This document shows, piece after piece, positions 53,706-61,713 of a stretch of 64,000 bases of DNA (positions are counted from its first letter, which is position 1; the number at the start of each line of letters is the position of its first letter). The stretch comes from Hamadaea sp013361475. GTDB taxonomy: Bacteria; Actinomycetota; Actinomycetes; Mycobacteriales; Micromonosporaceae. The notes beneath the pieces were generated by a model. The model had not been told where the DNA came from. It saw nothing but the letters and a program-made list of their open reading frames with translations, and did no database searches. The position numbers were made by a program, and so were the translations under genes. The stretch spans positions 1 to 64,000 of the forward strand of contig NZ_JBFAHM010000018.1 of assembly GCF_040654195.1 (NCBI RefSeq), in the 5' to 3' direction.

Positions 53706-54325
53706 GCGCCACCGAATACCGGTCGCTGGTGGCCGAACTCGTCGCCGCGACCCGCCGTCGCGACGTCGCCGTCGCCGCCGCCACTCAGTCCTATCTAGAC
53801 GGTGTGGCCGTCGTCGAGCAGGATCTGACCGCCGCCGGCCGCATCCACCAAGCCTGCGCCGAAGTGGTGGCGAGCCGGGAAGCCGCCGTGGCCGACCTCG
53901 ACGGTCAAGCCGACCGGATCTGGGCCGAACTGCTGGCGGGCCACCGTTGGCGGGCTCGACGGGCAGGCCCGCTGCCGGCCCCAGCTCTCGGGCCGGGCAT
54001 CGGCGACCCGGCCGCCCTCGTCGCCTCGGCCGCCGCCCGAGTCGCCCGCGCCCGCCGCGGAGCCGAAGCACTCCCCCTGCCGCTGCTGCTGTCGCTCGCC
54101 GTCATCGGCGGTCTCGGTGCGGTGGCCGTCGGCCTCCTCGCCGGCGGCGTCTCCAGTACGCCCTGGCTCAGCTGGCCACTCTTCATGCTCACCCCGTTCG
54201 CCGGTATCCCGTTCGCCGCACGGTGGGTGGACTACTGGGCCGCCACTCGGCTTGACACCGGGGCCATCGGGCTCACCGTGCTCGGCGGGATGCTCGCCAC
54301 CTGCTTGGTCGCGGTCTTCCGCTGA
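53702..54325 (+). CDS. Coiled-coil membrane protein, last gene of the ATPase operon
   Basis: A 207-residue protein with a helical N-terminal half (about 5-110), then three hydrophobic helices near 127-148, 154-172 and 185-206. It may anchor the soluble ATPase to the membrane. GTG start overlaps the ATPase stop by four bases (GTGA). No family recognised. A TGATCA-type inverted repeat lies downstream at the convergent junction. Confidence 0.7.
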   Translation: MSATEYRSLVAELVAATRRRDVAVAAATQSYLDGVAVVEQDLTAAGRIHQACAEVVASREAAVADLDGQADRIWAELLAGHRWRARRAGPLPAPALGPGIGDPAALVASAAARVARARRGAEALPLPLLLSLAVIGGLGAVAVGLLAGGVSSTPWLSWPLFMLTPFAGIPFAARWVDYWAATRLDTGAIGLTVLGGMLATCLVAVFR

Positions 54326-54415
54326 CTTCGGCTGCGGCTCCGTTGTGGGTGCTGCCGAAAATCGCACCGAAGAGGAGGGGGTTGGCCGGGTTCGCGAGTC
54401 GATTTAGGCTGATTT

Positions 54416-54539
54416 CCATGATCATGGTCAATTCTGCGTTGCCATAGCGACATGGAATTGACCCTGATCATGGGCCGCCATGATCAGCGGAAGTACCGCG
54501 GTGCCATGACCCCACATTTACTCCGTTGATCATGGCACC
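54416..54539. repeat. TGATCA-cored inverted repeats at a convergent junction
   Basis: Two inverted repeats in the 270-bp gap between convergent genes. The first has 19-bp arms at 54416-54434 and 54455-54473 with one mismatch (CCATGATCATGGTCAATTC). The second has 10-bp arms GGTGCCATGA (54500-54509) and TCATGGCACC (54530-54539). They resemble the element at 43171-43234. Probably transcription-stopping or repeat-family sequence. Confidence 0.75.
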
Positions 54540-54595
54540 CACCCCGTGGAGCCCAACCTCCACCCTCTTCGGCGCAGATCAACAGCACCCACCCG

Positions 54596-56578
54596 CTAAG
54601 CCGCAACGGAAGAACGAATGACCGCCACCAAGTCCGCCATGATGTCGGAAAGCGCGAAGTCCTTCGGGGTGAACACGCGAGCCGCGCCGGCGGCGAGCAG
54701 CACGGAGACATCCGCAGAAGGAATGATGCCGCCGACGACCACCGGCGCCGTCGAGCCGGCGGAACGCAGGCCCTCCAGGACGAGTGGCACCAGGGAGAGG
54801 TGCGACCCGGACAGCACGGAGAGCCCGACGAGGTCCACGTCCTCGGCGACGGCGGCGGCGACGATCTGCGCCGGGGTGAGGCGGATGCCTTGGTAGACCA
54901 CTTCGAAGCCGGCGTCGCGGGCGCGTACGGCGATCTGCTCGGCGCCGTTGGAGTGGCCGTCGAGTCCGGGTTTGCCGACGAGGAACCGCGGCGGGTGGCC
55001 GAGTTCGGCGGTCAACTCCTGGACCTGACTCCGCACGTTGGACCCCGAGGCCGATGGGGAGACTCCGGCGAGACCGGTGGGCGCCCGGTACTCGCCGAAC
55101 ACGTCGCGGAGGGCAGCGGCCCACTCTCCCGTGGTCACCCCTGTGCGTACACAGTGAAGCGTCGCGGGCATGAGGTTCGCGGACGTCGCCGCTTCCGCGC
55201 GGAGCTGGTCCAGGGCTTCGCGGACCGCGTCGGGCGACCGCATGGCGCGCCATTCCGCGACCGCCGACGCGGCCTGTTCCTCGACGCGGGGATCGATCTG
55301 CTCGATGGCCTGCGCACCCGCGGCCGTGAGCGGCGACGGCTCCGTTTCGGTGAAGCGGTTGACGCCGATCACGACGTCGGCGCCGGACTCCATCCGCGCC
55401 CGCTTGTCGGCGAGCGAGGCGACGAGCGCGCTCTTGAGATAGCCGGATTCGACCGCCGCGACGACGCCGCCGAGGTCAAGGATCTGGGTCAACTCGGCCC
55501 GCGCCCCGGTGACGATCCCGTCCACAAGCGCCTCGACCACGTGCGAGCCCTCGAAGAGGTCGGGGTACTCCAACAGGTCCGACTCGAACGCCAGCACCTG
55601 CTGCATGCGCAGGCTCCACTGCTGGTCCCACGGACGCGGCAGGCCGAGCGCCTCGTTCCACGCGGGCAGTTGCACGGCCCGCGCCCGCGCGTCGCGCGAG
55701 AGCGTCACGCCGAGCATCTCCAGCACGATGCGCTGCACGTTGTTCTCGGGCTGCGCCTCGGTCAGGCCCAACGAATTCACTTGTACGCCGTACCGGAAGC
55801 GCCGTTGCCGCGCATCGGTGACGCCGTAGCGTTCCCGGGTGATGTCGTCCCAGAGCCGGCCGAACGCCCGCATCTTCGCCATCTCCTCGACGAACCGGAC
55901 GCCGGCGTTGACGAAGAAGGAGATGCGCTGGACGACGTCGCCCATCCGCTCGGGCGCGACCTGGCCGCTGTCGCGGACGGCGTCGAGGACGGCGACCGCG
56001 GTGGCCATCGCGAAGCCGACCTCCTGGACGGGCGTGGCCCCCGCCTCCTGGAGGTGGTAGCTGCAGATGTTGACCGGGTTCCACTGCGGGGTGTTCTGCA
56101 CGGTCCACGCGATCATGTCGGTGGTCAGCCGCAGCGACGGGCCGGGCGGGAAGATGTAGGTGCCTCGGGAGAGGTACTCCTTGATGAGGTCGTTCTGCGT
56201 CGTGCCGGCCAGTTTGTCGACCGGGGCGCCTTGCTCCTGGGCCACCGCGACATACAGGGCGAGCAGCCACATCGCCGTCGCGTTGATGGTCATCGACGTG
56301 TTGGCCTGCGCCAGGTCGATCCCGTCGAACAGCGCTCGCGCGTCGCCGAGGTGCGAGATCGGCACCCCGACCCGGCCCACCTCACCGGCGGCCAGTTCGT
56401 GATCGGGGTCGTAGCCGGTCTGCGTGGGCAGGTCGAACGCCACACTCAGCCCGGTCTGCCCCTTGGCCAGGTTCCGGCGGAACAGCGCGTTCGTCGCCGC
56501 CGCACTGGAGTGGCCGGCGTACGTGCGCATCACCCAGGGCCGATCCCGCTCGGGGAGTTTGCCCTCCACGCTCTCCAT
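54596..56578 (-). CDS. Cobalamin-dependent acyl-CoA mutase, ethylmalonyl-CoA mutase-like (MeaA)
   Basis: A 660-residue single-subunit mutase. The N-terminal TIM-barrel domain (RTYAGHSSAAATNALFRRNLAKGQTGLSVAFDLPTQ) binds acyl-CoA. The C-terminal domain binds B12 base-off: DGHSNG (540-545) supplies the axial His, with LSVLSGSHLSLVP and VVVGG following. Length and sequence match the MeaA/ethylmalonyl-CoA mutase group, which converts (2R)-ethylmalonyl-CoA to methylsuccinyl-CoA downstream of Ccr. Methylmalonyl-CoA mutase activity cannot be excluded. Ccr is 52 kb away, whereas in Streptomyces the two are usually adjacent. Confidence 0.88.
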   Translation of the reverse strand: MESVEGKLPERDRPWVMRTYAGHSSAAATNALFRRNLAKGQTGLSVAFDLPTQTGYDPDHELAAGEVGRVGVPISHLGDARALFDGIDLAQANTSMTINATAMWLLALYVAVAQEQGAPVDKLAGTTQNDLIKEYLSRGTYIFPPGPSLRLTTDMIAWTVQNTPQWNPVNICSYHLQEAGATPVQEVGFAMATAVAVLDAVRDSGQVAPERMGDVVQRISFFVNAGVRFVEEMAKMRAFGRLWDDITRERYGVTDARQRRFRYGVQVNSLGLTEAQPENNVQRIVLEMLGVTLSRDARARAVQLPAWNEALGLPRPWDQQWSLRMQQVLAFESDLLEYPDLFEGSHVVEALVDGIVTGARAELTQILDLGGVVAAVESGYLKSALVASLADKRARMESGADVVIGVNRFTETEPSPLTAAGAQAIEQIDPRVEEQAASAVAEWRAMRSPDAVREALDQLRAEAATSANLMPATLHCVRTGVTTGEWAAALRDVFGEYRAPTGLAGVSPSASGSNVRSQVQELTAELGHPPRFLVGKPGLDGHSNGAEQIAVRARDAGFEVVYQGIRLTPAQIVAAAVAEDVDLVGLSVLSGSHLSLVPLVLEGLRSAGSTAPVVVGGIIPSADVSVLLAAGAARVFTPKDFALSDIMADLVAVIRSSVAA

Positions 56579-56589
56579 TCTCGGAGTCT

Positions 56590-56609
56590 AAGTGACCGTT
56601 AAGTAACTT
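56590..56609. promoter_or_regulatory. Candidate operator in the mutase/ABC divergent region
   Basis: AAGTGACCGTTAAGTAACTT is a palindrome with 7-bp half-sites (AAGTNAC/GTNACTT, six of seven matching) around six bases. It lies 11 bp before the mutase start, in the promoter region shared with the ABC genes. No regulator is encoded nearby. Confidence 0.35.
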
Positions 56610-56678
56610 GGGCCGGTGAGAAACTTCACCCGCCGCCTGTGCCGCAGCCCACTCCGCGCCGAGTTCTAGAGTGACCCG

Positions 56679-57530
56679 GTGACTTCCGATCTGGCGATCT
56701 CCGTCTCGGGGCTCCGCAAGTCCTACCAGGACAAGACCGCCGTCGATGGACTCGACCTGGCGGTCGCCCGGGGCGAGATCTTCGCGCTCCTCGGCCCGAA
56801 CGGCGCCGGCAAGACGACCACGGTGGAGATCCTCGAAGGCTTCCGCAAGCGGGACGCCGGCTCGGTCGACGTCCTCGGCGTCGATCCCGCCCGCGCTCCG
56901 CTGTCCTGGCGTACGCGGGTGGGCGTGGTGCTGCAGGGCACCGGCGAGTTCGACGAACTCAAGGTCGGCGAGGTCGTCCGGCACTTCGCCCGGTTCTACC
57001 CGGACCCCGCCGACCCGGCTTCGGTCATCGAGCAGGTGGGCCTGGGCGACAAGGCCAACGCGCGTACGCACACCCTGTCGGGCGGGCAGAAGCGACGCCT
57101 CGACGTCGCGCTCGGCATCGTCAACCGACCCGAGTTGCTGTTCCTCGACGAGCCGACGACCGGTTTCGACCCGGCCGCCCGCCGGGAGTTCTGGGAACTG
57201 ATCCGAGGGCTGCGGGCGAGCGGAACGACCATCCTGCTCACCACCCACTACCTGGAAGAGGCCGAGGAACTGGCCGACCGCGTCGGGGTGATCGCCGGCG
57301 GCCGGATGCTCGAAGTCGCCACTCCCGCTTCGCTCGGCGGACGTAACACCGCCCAGGCGACGGTCAGCTGGCGTACTCCTTCCGGCGCAGTCGGAACCGA
57401 ACAGACCGACGCGCCGACCGCGGTCGTCCAGCGGCTGTCCGCGGAGTTCGGCGGCGAAGTTCCGGAGCTGGTGGTGCACCGGCCGACCCTGGAGGACATC
57501 TACCTCTCGATGATCGGAGAGCAGTCATGA
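56679..57530 (+). CDS. ABC transporter ATP-binding protein
   Basis: A 283-residue ATPase of the DrrA/drug-exporter type. Walker A is GPNGAGKTTT (about 39-48), the signature LSGGQKRRLD near 133, and Walker B LLFLDEPTTGFD near 152, with the H-loop LTTHYLEEAEELADRV. The C-terminal 60 residues match the regulatory tail of such exporters. GTG start at 56679. The stop overlaps the permease ATG (ATGA). Confidence 0.92.
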   Translation: MTSDLAISVSGLRKSYQDKTAVDGLDLAVARGEIFALLGPNGAGKTTTVEILEGFRKRDAGSVDVLGVDPARAPLSWRTRVGVVLQGTGEFDELKVGEVVRHFARFYPDPADPASVIEQVGLGDKANARTHTLSGGQKRRLDVALGIVNRPELLFLDEPTTGFDPAARREFWELIRGLRASGTTILLTTHYLEEAEELADRVGVIAGGRMLEVATPASLGGRNTAQATVSWRTPSGAVGTEQTDAPTAVVQRLSAEFGGEVPELVVHRPTLEDIYLSMIGEQS

Positions 57531-58306
57531 CGTCCTTGGCGCTCGCTCAGGGTCAGATCGAGATCAAGCAGTTCGTGCGTACGCGGGAATCGCTGGTCTT
57601 CACCCTCGTGTTCCCGGCGATCATCCTGCTCATCTTCGGCGCGATCTTCTCCGGCGACATCAACGGCATCTCGTTCAAGCAGTACTTCGCGGCGGGCATG
57701 ATCGCCTCCGGGCTGATGTCCTCCGGCTTCCAGAACCTGGCCATCATGATCCCGATCGAACGGGACCGGGGCGTGCTCAAGCGCTTCCGCAGTACGCCGA
57801 TGCCGAAGTGGGTGTACTTCGCCGGGAAGATCATCCAGGTGGGCGCCATCGGCTTCCTCGCCACCGTGATCCTGCTCGTCATCGGCCTGTTCTACGGCCT
57901 CAATCCGCCGTCGAGCGCGGAGAAGTGGTTCACCCTGGTGTGGGTCTGGTTCCTCGGGCTCACCGCCTGCACGCTGCTGGGCATCGCCTTCTCGGCCGCC
58001 GCGCGTACGGGGCGGAGCGGACCGGCCGTGGTCACCCCGATCGCCCTGATCCTGCAGTTCATCTCCGGGGTGTTCTTCCCGTTCACCGAACTGCCGCACT
58101 GGATGCAGCAGATCGCCGCGATCTTCCCGCTGAAGTGGATGTGTCAGGGGATGCGGGCGGCCTTCCTGCCCGACGCGTTCGCGGCGTCGGAGCCCGCGGG
58201 CTCGTTCGAGCTGGGCAAGGTGGCCTTGATCCTGGGTGCGTGGTGCGTCGTCGGGCTCATCGCGAGCCTGCGCTTCTTCCGGTGGACCACCAGGCGCGAC
58301 GGCTGA
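57527..58306 (+). CDS. ABC-2 type transporter permease
   Basis: A 259-residue membrane protein with six helices of the ABC-2 family. PIERDRGVLKRFRSTPMP (about 77-94) is the conserved cytoplasmic loop, and FISGVFFPFTELPHWMQQIAAIFPLKW (about 178-204) the typical late motif. Pairs with the upstream ATPase to form an exporter; substrate unknown. Confidence 0.9.
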   Translation: MTSLALAQGQIEIKQFVRTRESLVFTLVFPAIILLIFGAIFSGDINGISFKQYFAAGMIASGLMSSGFQNLAIMIPIERDRGVLKRFRSTPMPKWVYFAGKIIQVGAIGFLATVILLVIGLFYGLNPPSSAEKWFTLVWVWFLGLTACTLLGIAFSAAARTGRSGPAVVTPIALILQFISGVFFPFTELPHWMQQIAAIFPLKWMCQGMRAAFLPDAFAASEPAGSFELGKVALILGAWCVVGLIASLRFFRWTTRRDG

Positions 58307-58335
58307 CGCCCCGCGTTGAGCCGCTTCGTTTCGGC

Positions 58336-58396
58336 GCTGGATCAGGGATCTCGGTCGAATCTTGGCCCAAGATTCGACCGAGATCCCTGATCCAGC
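58336..58396. repeat. 61-bp palindromic element, copy 3 (perfect)
   Basis: Two fully complementary 30-base arms around a single C, between convergent genes. Relative to copies 1 and 2, the arm reads GGGATC in place of GGGTTC, and the other arm changes to match (GATCCC), so the symmetry is preserved. Confidence 0.92.
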
Positions 58397-58571
58397 GCGG
58401 ACGGGCGCCAGCGCGGACGGGCGCCAGCGCGGACCGGGCGCCAGCGCGGACCGGGTGCCGGCGCGGACGGGCGCCAGCGCGGACCGGGCGCCGGCGCGGA
58501 CGGGTGCCGGCGCGGACGGGCGCCAGCGCGGACCGGGCGCCGGCGCGGACGGGTGCCGGCGCGGACGGGCG
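58395..58571. repeat. 16/17-bp tandem repeat array
   Basis: About eleven units of the form GCGCGGAC(C)GGG(C/T)GCC(A/G), starting where palindrome copy 3 ends and stopping nine bases before the next gene's stop codon. The units are 16 or 17 bp, so the array has no fixed reading frame. Not CRISPR: there are no unique spacers. Confidence 0.85.
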
Positions 58572-58579
58572 GGCGATGC

Positions 58580-58900
58580 TCAGCCGACGAGGCGGCGAGC
58601 ACGATCCAGTGCGTCGGCGAAGACCAGTACGCGTATCCGCCCGTCGACCCCCGTGGTCAGTGTCGACCGGATTCCAGCCGTGGCCAGGTGCTCTCGCACG
58701 AGGTCGGCGTCGACCCGGTCTCGGCAGCTCGCGACCGGGACGAGCAGGCCGTAGTCGTCGGGGCGGGACGAGATCGACGGGCGTGCCGCAGCCGCCGCCT
58801 CTTGCCGGCGCAGAGCCCGATGCAGCAACAGGGCCAGGAGGCCGGTGACCATCAGGGCGACCACCGGACCTATCACATAAGGGCCGTCCAGCGCGAGCAT
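58580..58900 (-). CDS. Small membrane protein with DUF2007-like domain
   Basis: A 106-residue protein with one N-terminal membrane helix (about 8-27), a basic linker, and a C-terminal domain (YGLLVPVASCRDRVDADLVREHLATAGIRSTL) like the small DUF2007/signal-transducing fold. The ATG at 58900 puts the helix at the N-terminus; an in-frame ATG at 58936 adds 12 residues. Function unknown. Confidence 0.6.
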   Translation of the reverse strand: MLALDGPYVIGPVVALMVTGLLALLLHRALRRQEAAAAARPSISSRPDDYGLLVPVASCRDRVDADLVREHLATAGIRSTLTTGVDGRIRVLVFADALDRARRLVG

Positions 58901-59034
58901 GGCCACAGTCTGCCACTGTCTGGTCGCTCTCCGCATCAGATCGCGAGAACGGCTCTCATTAGCGGCATTTGTCCGATTCCCCGCTCGTACGCCTCCGCGG
59001 CAGAGCGCCGCTGAAGGCTCGTTAAGGTGGGGCC

Positions 59035-59883
59035 ATGACGAAGAAGCTGACGGTCATCGGCGCCGGGCTGATGGGCTCCGGCATCGCGCAGGTGGCGGCC
59101 CAGGCCGGGTGGGACGTGACCCTGCGAGACCTGGACACCGCCGCGACCACGCGCGGCCTGGACGCCATCAAGAAGTCCCTCGACAAGTTCGCCGCCAAGG
59201 GCACGATCACCACCGGCGACGCCGAGGCGGCGCTGGCCCGGATCACGCCGGTCACGGAGCTGGAGGCGGCTGCCGACGCCGACATCGTGGTGGAGGCCGT
59301 CTTCGAGTCCATCGAGGTCAAGCAGGAGGTCTTCCGGGCGCTCGACGGCATCTGCAAGGACACCACCGTCCTGGCGACCAACACCAGCGCCATTCCGATC
59401 ACGCAGATCGCCGCCGTGACCTCCCGCCCCGAGGCCGTCGTCGGAACCCACTTCTTCTCCCCTGTGCCGATGATGAAGCTCTGCGAGCTGGTCCGGGGCC
59501 TGAAGACCACCGACGAGACGCTGGCGACCGCCCGAAGCTTCGCCGAAGAGGTGGGCAAGACCTGCATCGTCGTCAACCGGGACGTCGCCGGATTCGTCAC
59601 CACGCGGCTGATCGCGGCGCTCGTCGTGGAGGCGGTCAAGCTCGTCGAGAACGGCGTCGTCTCCCCCGAGGACCTCGACATCGCCTGCAAGCTGGGCTTC
59701 GGCCACGCGATGGGGCCGCTGGCCACCACCGACCTGACCGGCGTCGACATCCTCGCCCACGCCGCCCGCAACATCTACACCGAGACGGCCGACCCGAAGT
59801 TCTTCCCGCCGGAGCTGCTCCAGCGGATGGTCGCCGCCGGAGACCTCGGCCGCAAGACCGGCAAGGGCTTCTACAGCTACTAG
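59035..59883 (+). CDS. 3-hydroxybutyryl-CoA dehydrogenase
   Basis: A 282-residue enzyme oxidising (S)-3-hydroxybutyryl-CoA, or reducing acetoacetyl-CoA. LTVIGAGLMGSGIAQVAAQAG is the NAD(P) site, THFFSPVPMMKLCELVRG contains the catalytic His near 142, and GFVTTRLIAALVVEAVKLVENG and GRKTGKGFYSY are family signatures. Length is normal for Hbd/FadB2. AAGG precedes the ATG. It would feed crotonyl-CoA formation upstream of Ccr. Confidence 0.93.
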   Translation: MTKKLTVIGAGLMGSGIAQVAAQAGWDVTLRDLDTAATTRGLDAIKKSLDKFAAKGTITTGDAEAALARITPVTELEAAADADIVVEAVFESIEVKQEVFRALDGICKDTTVLATNTSAIPITQIAAVTSRPEAVVGTHFFSPVPMMKLCELVRGLKTTDETLATARSFAEEVGKTCIVVNRDVAGFVTTRLIAALVVEAVKLVENGVVSPEDLDIACKLGFGHAMGPLATTDLTGVDILAHAARNIYTETADPKFFPPELLQRMVAAGDLGRKTGKGFYSY

Positions 59884-59898
59884 TCGATCACCTACTTC

Positions 59899-59948
59899 CG
59901 GGCGTGATCAGGGCGGCGCGGACGCGACACACCGGCCGATCACGCCCG
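59899..59948. repeat. Inverted repeat with TGATC arms at a convergent junction
   Basis: Arms CGGGCGTGATC (59899-59909) and GATCACGCCCG (59938-59948) are perfect 11-mers between the convergent dehydrogenase and SDR genes. The spacing allows a stem with a 28-base loop. A possible bidirectional terminator. Confidence 0.65.
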
Positions 59949-59991
59949 TCAGTTCATGATCGCGCCCTAAAGCGGGGGCGGGGCGCCGCGC

Positions 59992-60762
59992 CTAAAGGGT
60001 GGAGGTCGGGAGGGCGGCGGGGTTGACGGTGAGCAGCCCGCCGTCCACGCGGTACTCCGACCCGGTGACGAACGACGAACGCGGCCCGGCCAGGAACGCC
60101 ACCACCTCGGCGACCTCAGCCGGCGCGGCGACCCGGCCAAGAGGATGCCGAGCACCCCACTCCTCGATCGTCTCCTCGACGGTGGACGAGCCTTTGAACA
60201 GGTCGGCCGCCCAGCGCAGCATCGGGGTGTCGACTGATCCGGGGCAGACGACGTTCGCCCGGACTCCGTCTGCGGCGTAGTCGAGGGCGATCGACTTGAT
60301 CAGCGCGTTCACCCCTGCTTTCGAGGTCGCGTACGCCGCGACGCGTTGCTGGGAGGCGAAGGCCTGCACGGAGGAGACGGCGACGATCGTGCCGGCTCGC
60401 CGGCGCAGTTCGGGCAGGGCGGCCTGGCACGCGTTGAACACTCCGGTCAGGTTCACTGACAGCACCTCGTCCCACAGCTCCGGCGAGGTCTCCTCCACCG
60501 TTCCGTACCGCTGAATGCCGGCACTCGTGACGAGGATGTCGACGCCGCCGAAGCGGGACACGGCCAGCGAAACCAGGGCCTGCATGTCGGGCAGCGACCG
60601 CACGTCCAGCGAACGGCCGACGACGCGGTCGGAGTCCACCGCAGCGCCGACTCCACAGTAGACAACGGCGGCCCCCGCAGCGGACAAGTGGGCCACGACC
60701 GCCTCGCCGATGCCCGCCGAGCCGCCGGTCACGACCGCGACCTTCCCCGCGAACTCGCTCAC
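59992..60762 (-). CDS. SDR-family oxidoreductase
   Basis: A 256-residue classical SDR. VAVVTGGSAGIGEAV (about 8-22) binds the cofactor, TSAGIQ is the NAG-like motif, VSSVQAF holds the Ser, and YATSKAG the Tyr-x3-Lys (about 146-150). The GTG at 60762 has GGGAGG seven bases upstream and overlaps the stop of the preceding gene (GTGA). Last gene of a sugar-acid operon, so a sugar or sugar-acid dehydrogenase role is likely. Confidence 0.87.
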   Translation of the reverse strand: MSEFAGKVAVVTGGSAGIGEAVVAHLSAAGAAVVYCGVGAAVDSDRVVGRSLDVRSLPDMQALVSLAVSRFGGVDILVTSAGIQRYGTVEETSPELWDEVLSVNLTGVFNACQAALPELRRRAGTIVAVSSVQAFASQQRVAAYATSKAGVNALIKSIALDYAADGVRANVVCPGSVDTPMLRWAADLFKGSSTVEETIEEWGARHPLGRVAAPAEVAEVVAFLAGPRSSFVTGSEYRVDGGLLTVNPAALPTSTL

Positions 60763-61700
60763 GAAAGACCTCCCAACAGGTGCGCGGACCACTCCAGGGT
60801 CCGCCGTTCATACGGGTCCAACCGCAGCGCGGTGCCGTTGCGGACGGCTTCGGCCAGTCCGTCGGTCGGATAGCTGGAGAACGGTTCGAGCCCCAGCACG
60901 TAGGCGCGTCCCCACCACGGGTAGTCGACGGTCGCGCCCAGCTCCTGCCACAGCCACAGGTACGGCAGCACCGACGCGTCCCAGTCGACGCGCAGTCCGT
61001 GACCGTCGGGTGCGGTGATCTCGTACCAGGAGGCGCCGTGCAGATACACGATGTCGCTCGGCCCACCGCGTTCCGGCACGACGGACAGATCGGTCGTGCC
61101 CTCGGCAACCGCGGCCACGACCGGCCAGGTGCCCCGGCCGGGAAGGACCCGCCGACCGGCCGGATGGATAGCGGTCTCGTGCGGAAGGACGGTGACGCCG
61201 GAGGGCAGCCGGATGCGGTGCCCCGGTGCCAGGAACGGCTCGCCGAAGGTGATGTGCTGGCCCCACATCGCCTCGATCTCGACCGGCGCGAGGTTCGCCA
61301 GCTCCTCGGCGAACTCCAGGCCCCGGCCCCGCAGGCGGACCGTCTTGGTCACCCTCAGCGGGAAACGCGCGGTCTCGACGGTGAAGATCACACCCTCTTC
61401 GATCATCTGGTACGCCCAAGGCACGCCACTGACCTCACCGTGCTGGGACAGCTCAGCGCCCCGATAGTGGCAGGGAGCGCCCCCGTTGGGCAGCACCTCC
61501 TGCCAACCGCCCGGATAGGTGTCGAGGAAGGCGGCGACGGGATCGGGTGCGCCGCCCGGCACGGCCGCGCGCCGTCCCATCGGCGACCGCCAGGCGAGGT
61601 CGATCCCCCGCGCCTTGTCGAACAGCTCGACCAGGTCGGATCCCTTGTCCGGCAGGAACACCGCGCGCAGGTGCTCGTTCTCCAGCACGACCGTTCTCAC
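60759..61700 (-). CDS. DUF4432 / aldose-epimerase-like protein
   Basis: A 313-residue protein of the galactose-mutarotase-like superfamily. It has RAVFLPDKGSDLVEL, FLDTYPGGWQEVLPNGG (about 58-74), MWGQHITFGEPFL and WGRAYVLGLEPFSSYP, which match the DUF4432 type. It may open, close or bind a sugar in the same pathway as its neighbours. Start GTG at 61700, 13 bp after the enolase-family gene. Confidence 0.83.
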   Translation of the reverse strand: MRTVVLENEHLRAVFLPDKGSDLVELFDKARGIDLAWRSPMGRRAAVPGGAPDPVAAFLDTYPGGWQEVLPNGGAPCHYRGAELSQHGEVSGVPWAYQMIEEGVIFTVETARFPLRVTKTVRLRGRGLEFAEELANLAPVEIEAMWGQHITFGEPFLAPGHRIRLPSGVTVLPHETAIHPAGRRVLPGRGTWPVVAAVAEGTTDLSVVPERGGPSDIVYLHGASWYEITAPDGHGLRVDWDASVLPYLWLWQELGATVDYPWWGRAYVLGLEPFSSYPTDGLAEAVRNGTALRLDPYERRTLEWSAHLLGGLS

Positions 61701-61713
61701 GACAGCACCACCG

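Noticed and set aside
51959..54325. 788-codon plus frame inside the ATPase gene
   Set aside because: Arg/Pro/Gly-rich shadow of the FtsK-type gene in another frame; it shares only the end with the real membrane-protein gene.
49842..54325. Canonical type VII secretion (ESX) locus
   Set aside because: No WxG motif, YxxxD/E tail, EccB/D/E or mycosin gene; kept only as a possible distant analogue.
58395..58571. Possible CRISPR array
   Set aside because: Units are 16/17 bp with no unique spacers and no cas genes are near; it is a simple tandem repeat.
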